The position numbers and the translations under genes are program-made. A DNA stretch of 64,000 nucleotides, taken from contig JAEMWC010000662.1 of NCBI GenBank assembly GCA_016490735.1, positions 102,501-166,500 on the forward strand, written 5' to 3'. This document shows, in pieces, positions 1 to 11,592 of the stretch. The first letter of the stretch is position 1. Every line of letters starts with the position of its first letter. The notes below the pieces were generated by a model that was given only the letters and a program-made list of their open reading frames with translations, searched no databases and was not told where the DNA came from. This stretch comes from Pachyseris speciosa. Taxonomy: Eukaryota; Cnidaria; Anthozoa; Scleractinia; Pachyseridae.

Positions 1-161
1 TGTCTTCAGAATCCATTCCGAAAATTCAAAAGAATCATGTTCTTTCCCATCCACGAGTGAAGCATCAAAAGAGTCGCGGAATAAAATGCCTGTACCACCG
101 CCAGATCGATTTGATTGTAAGAGGAATGTAACATTATTAAGCAAAGATAGTGTTCCTTTAA

Positions 162-233
162 TAGCGGAGCGAGTTTTTGATCTTCGCACCTATGGGTTAT
201 TGGCCTAGCAGGCGCTCGCTGTGCTACTCACCG
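162..233 (-). pseudogene. Decayed initiator tRNA-Met copy
   Basis: Matches the initiator tRNA repeat over its whole length with many changes in the D and T arms, and the GGGCCC core of the anticodon arm altered to AGGCCA. Confidence 0.45.
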
Positions 234-441
234 CAATTATTTACTCTTTGATCTGTGAAGATGGTTGGAACCAGTGAAGAAATATACTATTTCTTCGGCG
301 ATCATTACGATGAAGCAATATAAAAACAATTAAACAGCCTAACTTTAAAAGAAAATGAATTCAACCCCTTTTCAAATGTAATAATTGGTTTATATCATTG
401 TAAAGCGAAGTGTAAAATGATCCAGCAAAAAGAGTGTTCCT

Positions 442-505
442 TAGCAGAGCGTGGTTTTGATCCTCGGACCTCTTGGTTATGCGCTCCCGCTGCGCCACTT
501 TTCTT
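442..505 (-). pseudogene. Initiator tRNA-Met copy with deletion
   Basis: The T arm and acceptor 3' half are intact, but about 10 bases of the anticodon arm are deleted, joining GGTTAT directly to GCGCTCCCGC. It cannot fold as a cloverleaf. Confidence 0.55.
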
Positions 506-782
506 CACGTCAGAGACTTGGAAAGAATAGTTATTTTAGAGAAACGCACCGGAACGATTGAATGGTTTATCAGGGAAGATGGTTCGCAGTAGTGAAGAAA
601 TAGGGCGTTGATGACCCTTGACGGTCAAACATCCGTGACGGACAAAACTTTCTTACGCGATCAGTACGATGAAGGAATATAAATAGAATTAAACAACCCA
701 ACTTTAAAATAAAATGAATTCACTTTTCAAATATAATGATTGGTTTATACCATGGTAATTATCGAACAAAAAGAGTGTTCCC

Positions 783-854
783 TAGCAGAACGAGGTTTTG
801 GTCCTCGGACCTCTGGGTTATGAGCCCAGCAAGGTTCCGCTGCGTCACCCTGCT
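783..854 (-). pseudogene. Initiator tRNA-Met pseudogene
   Basis: A 72-nt minus-strand copy. The anticodon is kept, but the acceptor and D arm carry several changes (GCAGGGTGACGC) and the anticodon stem reads CTGGGCTC. It sits in the repeat that also carries copies near 162 and 442. Confidence 0.6.
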
Positions 855-1049
855 TTACTTCAAGACTTGGGTATGATGCATGTAGTTATTTTAGAAACGT
901 AGTTGAAGGTAATAATGATTTACTCGTTGATGAGCTCTGCTACATGAACCAAATGACTGGCAATCCACAGACAGATATTCTTTTTTCCCAATCACATGAC
1001 TCGCTCATAAGTCCTCTTTTCTTACTGTGCCATTTTCTTTTTTTGCCAG

Positions 1050-1377
1050 GAATACATACTACTTGTGCCACAGACATCCTATTCCACTAGTCTCTTAGAA
1101 CTCCAGTCCGCCGACAGAGTGAATCAGTTCCTGCGAAACTGCGGGAAAGACCATTTTCACCTGGAGCCAGTCCAAACTGGGCGTCAGTGCCGTGAGGATG
1201 TCTTCTCCCTGACGATTCGTTTCAACAAGGAACCTTTACAATGCAGGTGCAATCTTCTCGGCTCCAAATCGACGATTTGTGAGCAGTTTGGAGGGCAGTG
1301 TCTCTGTCACGCAAATGTGGTGAGAAGGAGATGCGATAGGTGCCGGTTAGGGTACTCTGGTTTTCCACGCTGCCGGC
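1050..1377 (+). CDS. LAMA5-like: Laminin alpha exon A: end of L4b unit plus LE
   Basis: The acceptor follows a long pyrimidine tract ending TTTTGCCAG, and the donor is C|GTGAGT in phase 1. The exon reads YILLVP, the segment NQFLRNCGKDHF, then an LE module ending CDRCRLGYSGFPRC. It is paralogous to the exon at 41920-42258, with the same order of strand, cysteine and LE motifs, so this is the terminal exon of an earlier L4b unit whose other exons lie upstream of the window. Confidence 0.85.
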
Positions 1378-1773
1378 GTGAGTAGTTAAGACTGTTTTTG
1401 TTTTTCATTAGCGTCTTACATAGCTGATATGTTGAAAACACCGTATGATTGACGTCTCACGAAATAATTAACAATTATCTTGCGAGATCGAGCGGAATAT
1501 CACCTGATACTCAGTCGACAAGGCCGTAGGCCGAGTTGGCGAAAATCAGGCGATATTCCGCAAAATTGAGCAGGAGAATTGTTTTATTATTCAACGCACT
1601 GATAACAAAGCACAATTTACTGAGTTTATTGTAGAAAAAATGAAAACAAACCAAACCGCCATTTTTCTCCCTGACGCACGGAATTACGTATATCGCAGGA
1701 TATCTGTTGATTGCGCGCGACATATATCGAGTGCAACATGACCATATTTGGAAAAGTGCTACGATATGTTGAA

Positions 1774-2195
1774 TACCGTAAAAGGTCTATTAAGTCCCCC
1801 CTCTCTTTTAAGCCCCCTCTCTAATAAGCACCCCGTTGGAGAGTCGGTTTTTGTAATAAGCCCCCCCCCACTCTAATAACCCCTCCCCCCTTTTGGGACA
1901 CGAGATTTTGTAATTATTCTCTCCTATTCCCTCTTACGAAAAATACACTTTATGCGGCCCAGTTGGTTTATTTTAAACAAATATACAATAAAACACACAA
2001 TACTGTTTCCTGCTCGGTAGTAAATAATCAAGTTTTACTGCAGTTGTTTGAGATTTTTTCAGAAACTATTTAACACGAAAACGGCGTGTTCAAAGATTTG
2101 AAATAAACCCCCCTCTCCAATAAGCCCCCCCCCCCCCCTTAATAAGGCCTGAAATTAAATAAGCCCCCCGGGGGCTTAATAGAGGTTTTACGGTA
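1774..2195. mobile_element. MITE with TACCGTAAAA ends, copy 1
   Basis: The ends are inverted (TACCGTAAAAGGTCTATTAAG / CTTAATAGAGG..TTACGGTA in reverse). The inner flanks are C-rich (CCCCCTCTCTAATAAGC) and there is no gene. A second copy lies at 6742-7068. The rest of the intron 1378-3279 holds a 2414-2597 inverted repeat and otherwise nothing recognised. Confidence 0.65.
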
Positions 2196-2413
2196 ATAAC
2201 ACTTGATACGTAGCCGACGAGGCAAAGGCTGGGTGACCTTCATTTGAGTGCCGTAGAACCAAAACCAAAGCAATTACTGTGGCCATCCAAAACAGACGTA
2301 AAAAGGGCAATGAACTAATCAGAATTCAAAGAAAGTCGCATGCAGCCGGCGCCAAGCGCGGGAAAATACGCTCGTATAAATCACGATTGGTTTTGAGTTT
2401 GCTTCTCATTGTT

Positions 2414-2597
2414 TGTAGCCTGCATACAGGCTCTTCATTTCGGCAACTCAGAGAGTTTTTTGCTTCGATTAATGGCGCGTGGTCTAAAGCTACGGGATTG
2501 AGGCTTAACTTTTGACCGCGCACCATTCGGAAAGCATAATCGAGGTATAACAACCTTGAATTAATTGCCCAAGTGAAGAGCCTGTATGCAGGCTACA
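2414..2597. mobile_element. Short inverted-repeat element
   Basis: The 24-bp ends (core GTAGCCTGCATACAGGCTC) are perfect inverted copies around 136 bp without a gene. Right-hand flank sequence (CATTGGTTGAGAAAGTG) recurs at 36.52 kb, so the full repeat may be larger. Confidence 0.55.
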
Positions 2598-3279
2598 TTG
2601 GTTGAGAAAGTGACGGGAGTTTTGCCAACCAATTACAGAGGAAAGTAAAGCAAAACCAAAGTAAACCAGAAATAATTTCGACACTCAACTGAAAACTGGT
2701 TTATTTTCAAGACTTTGAATCGAAGTATCGAAGGCTTGAGTAGTAGCAGGGATGTAATGGTTTTGATTGGTTGGTTGATTGATGACTTTATTAACGTGTC
2801 GGTAGAAATCTAGCAGAGGGGATTCCCCACTGCTAATAGGGGAACTAACTATTCTAAAATGTAATCTAAAAAAAACATATTGAATCAATACAGAATCGAA
2901 ACTACAACTCTACTAAAAAATAAAATCGGAAAACAACAAATGATAGCTACTAACATACATACAACTAAAGCTCCAATCATAGTCATCAAAATTCTAAAAT
3001 CTTATCTAAAATCTAAAATCTAATCTAATCTTTTGTAAAACATGCTTTGACAGTTCTTCTGTCATCTTCAGTTCAAATTAACACAAAGTACAAACTTGAA
3101 TTTATGTTACACAAAACGCTAATTAGTCATAACAAAATGAAACATGACGGAAGCCTATTCCATAAAACCTGATAGCTGAAGGGTGTCGCTGGTTACAAGT
3201 CCATGCAACCACATTTTTGCAGTCTCTTCTCAGTGCCACTAACAATTTCACATCGCCGGCCGCTCTTTTTCTTTCCCAG

Positions 3280-3417
3280 GTTGTGGTTGTCATGAAGTAG
3301 GGTCTGTGTCGCCGACCTGCACTTCAATTGGTCGTTGCCGCTGCAAGCCTGGATTTGGAGGGTACAAGTGCGACAGATGTAAATCCTCCGGCTACTACGG
3401 CTTCCCAGACTGCAAAC
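3280..3417 (+). CDS. LAMA5-like: Laminin alpha exon B: one LE module
   Basis: This is a 138-bp phase 1-1 exon, with acceptor CTTTCCCAG and donor AAC|GTAGGT. It encodes a single LE module with the spacing CGCHEVGS...CRCKPGFGGYKCDRC and the end GYYGFPDCK. Joined to exon A it completes the codon for Arg before Cys. The symmetric phase suits insertion or duplication of LE modules. Confidence 0.85.
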
Positions 3418-4043
3418 GTAGGTGTTCAAATGTTAAAGAGGCTAAAGACACGGCCTTCAGTTAAAGGCTCTAGACAGCTCTTCTTACTGTAAAGGCCTCT
3501 GGGGAGGGAAAATAGTTATTGAAAGGGTCTTTTTGTATTATTTTCTTTGAACGACGTAAGGGGGCAGGGCCCTTCCTGATACTTCACTTAGAGACACCTT
3601 AATATGCAAATGAGGCTGTTTTTTATATGCTTCACTTAAGCAGGGAACTTGAGTCTTTACATAGACCCCATTTCCTGTCAGAATCAGGTCTTAAAGTGAA
3701 GAAAGTATATGTGATGATACTTGAATTGCTTTAGTTCATTTTGAATAACAAAATAAAGGCTTCGAAAAGCTCTCGAGAGCTGTTGATTTTATTGGCTCTG
3801 ATATGCAGCAACTGGCATTGTTTTCAGTGTGACATATTTTGATTTTTCGTTCCATTGTCCAATTCAGCGGTGGTGTTGTGTGTTGCGAGCGCCGCTAGAT
3901 CGCCCAATATTACACAACAAGAAAGGTTTTTGAATTTAAAAAGTGGTGTTAGAACACTGGCCAAGATGTGCGACGATATCGTGTTCGCAAAATCGATAAG
4001 CCGCAAACACAACATTAATCGTGAGATTATTCGCGTCCTATAG

Positions 4044-4252
4044 CCTGTGCCTGCAACAACCTGGGCTCTCTAAGCACGTTCTGTCGCTCAAGTGATGGCC
4101 AGTGCCAGTGCTTACGGAACTTCCACGGACAGAAGTGCGACGAGTGCAGAGTTGGTTTTTATGACTTCCCAAGATGCAAGGCGTGCAAGTGTAACCCCGC
4201 TGGGATCAAACTGCTACCTGGAGAGAAAAATGGGTGTGGAACTGTGAATAAT
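4044..4252 (+). CDS. LAMA5-like: Laminin alpha exon C: LE modules
   Basis: The acceptor CCTATAG joins exon B in phase (C + CC gives Pro), reading PCACNNLGS. One full LE module ends GFYDFPRCK. A second begins KCNPAGIK and stops after GCGTVNN at donor AAT|GTAAGA (phase 0). The second LE module is completed by the next exon, which begins THCRCK. Confidence 0.85.
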
Positions 4253-4889
4253 GTAAGAACATATAAATTAGTATAGGAAATTGCATGGCCTTGAGTACAA
4301 TTTAGGTACAAGTGGTTTTGAAAGTTCTCTCAGGCAAGTGCAATTTGAGAACTTTCAAAATCAGCTAAAATCGCAAGTACCCGGTTTTCAATCACGAATT
4401 GTGCTTGAAGGTTGTGTTTTTTTTTAATGTAAGAAAATTGCATATGGTATATAGTCGTGCAGCATAGTATGTTCAACAAAAGTACCAAAGAATCACTTCA
4501 CAGTGCTTTTCTTTCGCTTTGTTTATTCAACCTTTTCCATCCAACGTCACACAGATCCGTGACACATATGCGACGATAAATACCGCTTGCTTGATTGTCT
4601 CCCGTACGGGCTCAAACTAGGGTGCCCAGTCTACTCTCGACAGTACATGATGGTTGCAGCTTTTAAATAATTATAAAAGCTGCTGGGGCCCAGATGATTC
4701 CTTCTAGTGTTGTCAATTTACTGTAATGTTAAGTCTGTGCGTGTCATGCCAAAGCTTTCCCATTCCGCCGTTTAGAATTTATCGGTAGCTCTTAAAATTC
4801 TTTGGTACTGTTTGTTTTCATTTTTCCAAACTGAGACTTAGCTGCAGCGATTATTCAGAGCTACCGTAGAAGCTCTGTTAAGTCCCCGA

Positions 4890-5703
4890 GAGCTTATTAC
4901 TCGGGATACTGTAAGTATACCGAATTATAAATCATTTCATATTTCAGTCGTTTTTTTATCCTGTGCAGCAAAGTACACAACATAATTACGTGGCGGTGTT
5001 TTGATTGGCGAATGCAAAATAGAAGGCACCTGGCGGTGTTTTCATTGGTTAAAGGAAACCGCAAGGTCGAAAGGATAACATCACGCGACAGTTGTTTTGA
5101 AGTTATGTAAATTTATCGTGTAAGCCAAATATACAACCTTTGCAATAATCTTCTCATTTTGTTTTCACGAGGACTGCGCCATTTTCGGTAGGCATGTAAA
5201 AAGACGAAAATGGTATAAACTCCGATCTGCTTAGGGTTTTTCTCGGCTTCTGAAGCGTGTATTAACGAGTGAATTTATTGGTCATGTTTAGTCGAAGGTT
5301 TCAAGTTACATATTGCGGCTTTATGCAAATTGTGATTTCAGTGTCGAACTGGCTGACGAATTTAGAAAACTCATCGTTTTGTTTCCAAGAGGACTGCGCC
5401 ATTTCGATTCGTGATGACCTCAGCGCTGCTGTGTGTATTAAATAATAGCTGCATTTGTAACGCGCATCATAGGAAACGCAACGTGACGGTCAACTTACTT
5501 TTGAGCGGTGCTGGTCTGTAAGAGGTAAATGATATCACCACGTATATATATATATTTGTGTTTGGTAATCACTATCGATGGCAACTCTCAACACAGTTTT
5601 ACGCGCTTTGCTCGTATGTAAACAAATAATGTAGGTCTTGCGCGAACCCAAAAACCATTTTCAATTTTTCTCCTGCATCACGCAGTATCCCGAGTAAACG
5701 CTC
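4890..5703. mobile_element. Putative MITE, 0.8 kb
   Basis: The ends GAGCTTATTACTCGGGATAC and the inverted TATCCCGAGTAAACGCTC match over about 18 bp. The interior is noncoding and includes two copies of a segment reading AGGACTGCGCCATTT. Related sequence occurs at 29.10-29.20 kb inside the foldback element. The remainder of this intron (5704-6741) shows no recognisable feature. Confidence 0.5.
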
Positions 5704-6741
5704 CTCGTGCGTCTTGTTTAAGGTTACCGTGTACGTTCAGGGTATAAAATTTTCGATTTTTATTTTTCTCCATAAAAATGAACTTTTTGTTGTGATCTTT
5801 CAAGCAAAAAAAACCCAATTCAAAACGAGTGAATAGTCGCCGAGAGATTGGGAAAAACCTATATGCACCGGATGTAAACATGGACAATATGTTAATGCGA
5901 ATGCAGCCAACCGGAGCGATTTGCGCGGGAAATATTGCACGCGAAAAAGTTGCTTTGCTTCATGAAGGTTGTGCGCTTTTAGTTTTTCGGCTATGACGAT
6001 GGGTCAGGTAAACTTAGTCAAAGCCGGAGAATATGTAACAAAGTGATAAACCAGTGAACTGTTTGTAGCATGAGAGTTTGCGTGCAGATACAATTTCGCG
6101 CAAAATTTCCACAGTAGGTGACCGGAAGAAAAGTTAGCCTAAATTGATTGGCTGATCGTCGATAGAGGTGTTTGCGGGCGGTGTTTGTTTGTGTAGTGAA
6201 GATTTTTTTAAGCGCTGTTTTCGCAAAGTTTATTTTTGTCTTGAAGAGGACACTTTCAAGAGTTACAATTCAGGGGCGATTTGTTCGATTTCGATCAAAT
6301 TTGGACAGCCGCTAGAATAACTTATCTTCAACAAAAACGTGTTGGGGAATTAGATAATTCAAAACCGTTTTTCGCTGAGAGCCATTTCCGTGCGCTCGCT
6401 CTGTCTCTTTTTCTAGCGAATTTGAAAAAACTCTGTAACTTTTGAATGCAGTCGAATAAAGGAAAATCCCAACACGTTTTTTTAGCGTCTGGTTTCCAGA
6501 CTTCGAGAAAAATATCAATTTCCCTAAATACGAAAATCACATTTAGTTGTAGCTTTCAAAAGTTAATTTACACCTTCGAGTTTAAACTCGACGGAGCGTT
6601 CAGTAATTCACTTTCTCACAACATTAATGAAATATTCAAATAGCTAGTTCAATTAGCTTTAATTTGATATATGGTTTATGGTATCTGGGATGTAATCGGG
6701 AGCCGCTACAACACTTAGATTAGAGACACCCCTGAAGGTAC

Positions 6742-7068
6742 ACGGTAACCTTAATAAAAGGCCTCATTAACGGGGGTTAATAGAGAGGGAGTGCTTATTT
6801 CAAATCTCAAACACGCCGTCTTCGTCTTAAAATAGTTTGTATAAAACTCAAACAACTACAGTGAAGCTTTATTACTTAATGAAGAGCAGCAAACAGTCTT
6901 ATTTATTTGGGTGTATATTTGTTTGAAAACAAACTAACTGCGCCGCAAAAAGTGGATATTTTAAGAGGGAAAGGGGGGACTAATTACAAAATCTCATGCC
7001 TCAAAAGAGGGGAGCTTATTAGAGAGGGGGTTAATAGAGACGGGGTTTAATAGAGCTTTTATGGTAAC
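6742..7068. mobile_element. MITE with GGTAAC ends, copy 2
   Basis: Same family as 1774-2195. It contains the segments GGGGTTAATAGAGA, AAATAGTTTGTATAAA and CAAACAACTACAGT. It ends just 18 bases before the acceptor of laminin exon D, so the exon's polypyrimidine tract abuts the element. Confidence 0.6.
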
Positions 7069-7086
7069 TCTATTGTCTTTTTTCAG

Positions 7087-7345
7087 ACACACTGTAGGTG
7101 CAAAGATAACGTGTTGGGAGATGACTGTGACACCTGCAAACATTTTCACTTCAATCTTCAAATAAGCAACCCACTGGGCTGCCAGTCATGTCACTGCAAC
7201 ACCAACGGAACTCTGGGATCGATCAGGACGTGTCACGAGACAACTGGGCAGTGCGTGTGCAAGAGTCACGTGACGGGTCGACGGTGTGGCAGGTGCAAGG
7301 ACGGATACTACAGTCTGAAAGGCCCGGATGTGTTTGGATGTAAAC
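7087..7345 (+). CDS. LAMA5-like: Laminin alpha exon D: LE modules
   Basis: The acceptor is TTTTTTCAG and the donor AAC|GTGAGT. The exon completes an LE module (HCRCKDNVLGDDCDTC) and encodes another one, CHCNTNGTLG...CVCKSHVTGRRCGRC, ending GYYSLKGPDVFGCK. That ending (a long GYYxL...GC linker) is typical of LE modules just before a domain IV unit, which agrees with the L4b exons that follow from 23.7 kb. Confidence 0.85.
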
Positions 7346-7759
7346 GTGAGTAAATTTCAGCAACGGTAAATTTACAAAACAAGAATTCGATTTTTAGCAG
7401 TGCGTCTGAAGTACGTTATAATCGGAAGCAATCACAAACGCTGAGAGCCACGCACGTGAAGCAGAAGACATATTGATCACCGTAAAACGAATTTGAAGTA
7501 GACCTGGCTGGGGCCCGTTTCTTGAAGCTCCCGGTAATTGCCGATCCAGTTAAGCTGTTCTGTTTAGCAATCCAGATGGGAATTTCAAAAGCTTTGAAAT
7601 TTATACAGAAAAGTTTCCACTGCGCAACTATACTTCACGTCAGACATGTAAGAGACTTGAAACGAATAGTTATTTCACAAAACGCACCGAAATGGAAGAA
7701 TGATTTATTCCTTTATCAGCGTGAATAGTAAGGTAATTCGTACGATCGGGTTCACGAAA

Positions 7760-7841
7760 GTAGTCATGGCCGAGTGGTTAAGGCGATGGACTCGAAATCC
7801 ATTGGGGTCTCCCCGCGCAGGTTCGAATCCTGCCGACTACG
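7760..7841 (+). tRNA. tRNA-Ser(CGA) copy 1
   Basis: An 82-nt cloverleaf with the long variable arm (GGGGTCTCCCC) of class II tRNAs. The anticodon loop is CTCGAAA (anticodon CGA) and the T arm CAGGTTCGAATCCTG. Acceptor position 7 is A against C (GTAGTCA / CGACTAC), a mismatch shared with copy 2. A T-run follows within 20 bases. Confidence 0.85.
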
Positions 7842-8029
7842 TAATACTCATATTTTATAACTTTTCTCAAAAAAAGTGTCCGAAATGAAAATAAGGCTCA
7901 AATGAATTATTAATTAGTGCGTGTTGATGGGATATTTTATGTTGTGTTTTGTTCGATGGGTTTTGGTACCTTTGTTGAGAGAGAGGGATAAAAAAACAAA
8001 AAACAAAAAATGAATAGCCGAGCGAGGTT

Positions 8030-8720
8030 ACGCTGAAATAATATAAATAGAATTAAACAACTATACAAACATAGAAATTGAACCCACTTTTCCAGTGTAA
8101 AAATTGGTTTAGACAATGGTAAAGAAAACTATAAAATTATCGAAGAGAAAAAGTGTTCCGTAGCAGAGCGAGGTTTCGATCGTCGGACCTCTGGGTTATG
8201 GGCCCAGCTGCTCCCGCTGCGCCACTGTGCTTCACGTCGGAGACTTGGAGAGAATAGTTATTTTAGAGAAACGCATCGGAATGATTTACTCGTTTATCAG
8301 GGAAGGTGGTTCGAAGAAGTGAAGAAATATACCATTTTTTGCGCGAACAGCAAGCTGAAGAAATATAAATTGAATTAAACCACCAAACAAACAAAAAAGG
8401 AGAGATTTGGCAAGAATAGTTAGTTTAGTGAAACGCACCGGAGTGATTACTCGTTTATCAGGGAAGGTGGTCCGAAGAAGTGAAGAAATATACCATTTCT
8501 TGCGCGACCAGCAAGCTGAAGAAATATAAATTGAATTAATCCACCAAACCAAAAAAAAAGGAAGAAACTGAAACCACTTTCCAGTCTAAAAATTGCTTTA
8601 AACCATATCAATACGATGAAGGAATATAAATAGAATTAAACAACCAAACGAAAATAGAAATTGAACCCACTTTTCCAGTCTAAAAATTGGTTTAAACCGT
8701 GGTAAAGAGAAATATAAAAT
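8030..8720. repeat. Repeat block carrying initiator-tRNA copy (also at 13.06-13.79 kb)
   Basis: Nearly identical to 13060-13790, with an internal direct repeat of about 170 bp (the GAAGTGAAGAAATATACC segments). It shares a motif set with 360-900. Short open frames in it (8286-8552, 13336-13602) are identical because the DNA is repeated, not because of coding signal. Confidence 0.75.
8161..8231 (-). pseudogene. Initiator tRNA-Met copy, one base short
   Basis: Keeps the CAT anticodon and the canonical T loop ATCGAAA, but lacks one base next to the anticodon stem, and an acceptor base has changed (AGCACAG). Surrounding sequence repeats at 13.06-13.79 kb. Confidence 0.5.
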
Positions 8721-8853
8721 TATCGAGCAAAAAGAGTGGTCCTACTTCGAAGTAGTCCTACTTCTTGAGTGTGTATCAAGCTGCTTTCACACCAGAAAAG
8801 AGATAGACTTGGAGAGAAAGAGGAATTAACAAGAAACAAAAAACAAACATGTT

Positions 8854-8925
8854 TAGCAGAGAGAGGTTTTGATCCTCGGAGCTCTGGGTTATGGGCCCAG
8901 CACGCTTCCTCTGCGCCACTCTGCT
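8854..8925 (-). tRNA. Initiator tRNA-Met(CAT) copy
   Basis: A 72-nt minus-strand copy with intact acceptor ends and CAT anticodon. The D arm and T stem carry single changes (CAGAGG; CCTCT), and the variable region has AGAGCTC instead of AGAGGTC. It may be functional or slightly decayed. Confidence 0.65.
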
Positions 8926-9050
8926 TTACACGAGACATGTGAGAGACTTGAAACGAATAGTTGTTTCACAAAACGCACCGAAATGGGATAATGATTTACT
9001 CGTTTATCAGCGCGATTAGGACGGTAATTAACACGATCGGGTTCACGAAA

Positions 9051-9132
9051 GTAGTCATGGCCGAGTGGTTAAGGCGATGGACTCGAAATCCATTGGGGTC
9101 TCCCCGCGCAGGTTCGAATCCTGCCGACTACG
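9051..9132 (+). tRNA. tRNA-Ser(CGA) copy 2
   Basis: Same 82-nt sequence as the copy at 7760, including the acceptor mismatch at position 7. It shares over 200 bp of downstream flank with the copies at 7760 and 11593, so it arose by segmental duplication. Confidence 0.85.
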
Positions 9133-9448
9133 TAATACTCATATTTTATAACTTTTCTCAAAAAAAGTGTCCGAAATGAAAATAAGGCTCAAATGAATTA
9201 TTAATTAGTGCGTGTTGATGGGATATTTTATGTTGTGTTTTGTTCGATGGGTTTTGGTACCTTTGTTGTTGTTGTTGTTGTTGTTGTCGTCGTCGTCGTT
9301 TTGATTTAAGGATGCTATCGTATCGATTTTCTTATGGAGAAAGCCGTTTCATTATTTTTTGTTGCTCACCTCGGCATTTAACGCCCTCGGTTGCCGGCCG
9401 TCATTGGCCAGTTTTTCTTTGTTATTAAAAAGGTGCACCCTCACCGAG

Positions 9449-9530
9449 GTAGTCGTGGCCGAGTGGTCAAGGCGATGGACTCGAACTCCATTGGGGTCTC
9501 CCCGCGCAGGTTCGAATCCTGTCGACTACG
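9449..9530 (+). tRNA. tRNA-Ser(CGA) copy 3
   Basis: An 82-nt class II cloverleaf with a perfect acceptor (GTAGTCG / CGACTAC). The anticodon is CGA, with A to C just 3' of it in the loop (CTCGAAC). It has D-loop GGTCAAGG, a different flank from copies 1 and 2, and shares its upstream flank with the copy at 12008. Confidence 0.85.
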
Positions 9531-9839
9531 GTGTTCCAGTGCATTTTAATCCATTGATCTAAGTTTTGTTCCTGGGGATTTATTTTTATGTCTACAAACG
9601 TCCAGTGACCGTTCAAACTAATATGTAGGATGCAGGGTTTCTCAGTTCTTTCCTCATATCACACACGCGAAAAAAATTTGACAATTAAATATTTTCCATC
9701 GCATAATAACTAGTGGAAACCTCAGTGGGAAGTTCTTACTACCATATAATTACTGGTCCTTGAAACTAATTTGGCATCTTGCTTCATGAGAACAAATGTT
9801 GTGACGTAATAGAATAAATGTAAAAATAAAAAAAAAAAC

Positions 9840-9911
9840 TAGCAGAGCGAGGTTTTGATCCTCTGACCTCTGGGTTATGGGCCCAGCACGCTGCCACTGC
9901 TCCACTATATT
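9840..9911 (-). pseudogene. Initiator tRNA-Met pseudogene
   Basis: The T and anticodon arms are intact but the 5' acceptor half is lost (ATATAGTGGAGC instead of AGCAGAGTGGCGC). Confidence 0.55.
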
Positions 9912-10321
9912 TGTCGTTCGAACGAATTCGACATAGCAGTTATGTTACCTATGTCGCTTTATTACATCAGTCGTTTGATAATAGGAAGATTTTGCAAAGA
10001 CAATGCAACGTCAAATGAAAACGCAAAAGTGCACGGAAATGACTGAACGCAACTTCCGGTGCCTAATTTGCCAATCTTGCATTGGTCAAGTCACTTGTGT
10101 TTAGAACTGCGCGTTCCGTCGTCACTGTCATCGGATATTCTTTGCTAAATCTGTCCCTTTTGCATTGCTGTGGTAAAATAATTTCAGAGTTTCAGAAGAA
10201 AAGAGGCATTCAGCAAATGCAGTCCTACTTCTTGAGTGTGTATCTAAGCTGCTTTCACACCAGAAAAGTGATAGACTTGGAGAGAAAGAGGAATTAACAA
10301 GAAACAAAAAACAAACATGTT

Positions 10322-10393
10322 TAGCAGAGAGAGGTTTTGATCCTGGGACCTCTGGGTTATGGGCCCAGCACGCTTCCTCTGCGCCACTCTGCT
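10322..10393 (-). tRNA. Initiator tRNA-Met(CAT) copy in tandem unit
   Basis: A 72-nt copy with intact anticodon arm and acceptor. The T stem carries a mismatch (GTCCCAGGATC). It is head-to-head with the Ser tRNA at 10519, as at 8854/9051 and 11396/11593. Confidence 0.65.
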
Positions 10394-10518
10394 TTACACG
10401 AGACATGTGAGAGACTTGAAACGAATAGTTATTTCACAAAACGCACCGAAATGGGATAATGATTTACTCGTTTATCAGCGCGAATAGGACGGTAATTAAC
10501 ACGTTCGGGTTCACGAAA

Positions 10519-10600
10519 GTAGTCGTGGCCGAGTGGTTAAGGCGATGGACTCGAAATCCATTGGGGTCTCCCCGCGCAGGTTCGAATCCTGTCGACTACG
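10519..10600 (+). tRNA. tRNA-Ser(CGA) copy 4
   Basis: An 82-nt cloverleaf with a fully paired acceptor, anticodon CGA and T arm AGGTTCGAATCCT. It starts the second of two tandem units of about 1.07 kb (9449-10518 and 10519-11592) that also carry minus-strand initiator-tRNA copies. Confidence 0.88.
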
Positions 10601-10913
10601 GTGTTCCAGTGCATTTTAATCCATTGATCTAAGTTTTGTTCCTGGGGATTTATTTTTATGTCTACAAACGTCCAGTGACCGTTCAAACTAATATGTAGGA
10701 TGCAGGGTTTCTCAGTTCTTTCCTCATATCACACACGCGAAAAAAATTTGACAATTAAATATTTTCCATCGCATAATAACTAGTGGAAACCTCAGTGGGA
10801 AGTTCTTACTACCATATAATTACTGGTCCTTGAAACTAATTTGGCTTCTTGCTTCATGAGAACAAATGTTGTGACGTAATAGAATAAATGTAAAAAAAAA
10901 AAAAAAAACAAAC

Positions 10914-10985
10914 TAGCAGAGCGAGGTTTTGATCCTCTGACCTCTGGGTTGTGGGCCCAGCACGCTGCCGCTGCTCCACTATATT
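10914..10985 (-). pseudogene. Initiator tRNA-Met pseudogene with CAC anticodon
   Basis: Copy of the pseudogene at 9840 in the next tandem unit, with the same broken acceptor. The anticodon loop is CCCACAA, so the triplet is CAC rather than CAT. Confidence 0.55.
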
Positions 10986-11395
10986 TGTCGTTCGAACGAA
11001 TTCGACATAGCAGTTATGTTAGCTATGTCGCTTTATTACATCAGTCGTTTGATAATAGGAAGATTTTGCAAAGACAATGCAACGTCAAATGAAAACGCAA
11101 AAGTGCACGGAAATGACTGAACGCAACTTCCGGTGCCTAATTTGCCAATCTTGCATTGGTCAAGTCACTTGTGTTTAGAACTGCGCGTTCCGTCGTCACT
11201 GTCATCGGATATTCTTTGCTAAATCTGTCCCTTTTGCATTGCTGTGGTAAAATAATTTCAGAGTTTCAGAAGAAAAGAGGCATTCAGCAAATGTAGTCCT
11301 ACTTCTTGAGTGTGTATCTAAGCTGCTTTCACACCAGAAAAGTGATAGACTTGGAGAGAAAGAGGAATTAACAAGAAACAAAAAACAAACATGTT

Positions 11396-11467
11396 TAGCA
11401 GAGAGAGGTTTTGATCCTCGGACCTCTGGGTTATGGGCCCAGCACGCTTCCTCTACGCCACTCTGCT
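11396..11467 (-). tRNA. Initiator tRNA-Met(CAT) copy in tandem unit
   Basis: A 72-nt copy with CAT anticodon and intact acceptor; the D stem has GCGTAG in place of GCGCAG. Its position relative to the following Ser tRNA is the same as at 10322/10519. Confidence 0.65.
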
Positions 11468-11592
11468 TAACATGAGACATGTGAGAGACTTGAAACGAAT
11501 AGTTATTTCACAAAACGCACCGAAATGGGATAATGATTTACTCGTTTATCAGCGCGAATAGGACGGTAATTAACACGTTCGGGTTCACGAAA

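Larger units (their letters stand above)
9449..11592 (+). repeat. Two tandem 1.07-kb tRNA-Ser / tRNA-iMet units
   Basis: Units 9449-10518 and 10519-11592 are nearly identical. Each holds a plus-strand tRNA-Ser, a minus-strand broken iMet copy (9840, 10914) and a minus-strand better iMet copy (10322, 11396). Partial units flank the pair on both sides. Confidence 0.85.

Noticed and set aside
8286..8552. An 88-residue frame identical to one at 13336-13602
   Set aside because: The surrounding 700 bp of DNA are also identical, so the match reflects a repeat. No codon bias or domain is visible.
9240..9428. Frame with runs of Cys and Arg (also at 11781)
   Set aside because: It is the translation of a GTT/GTC microsatellite downstream of tRNA-Ser copies.
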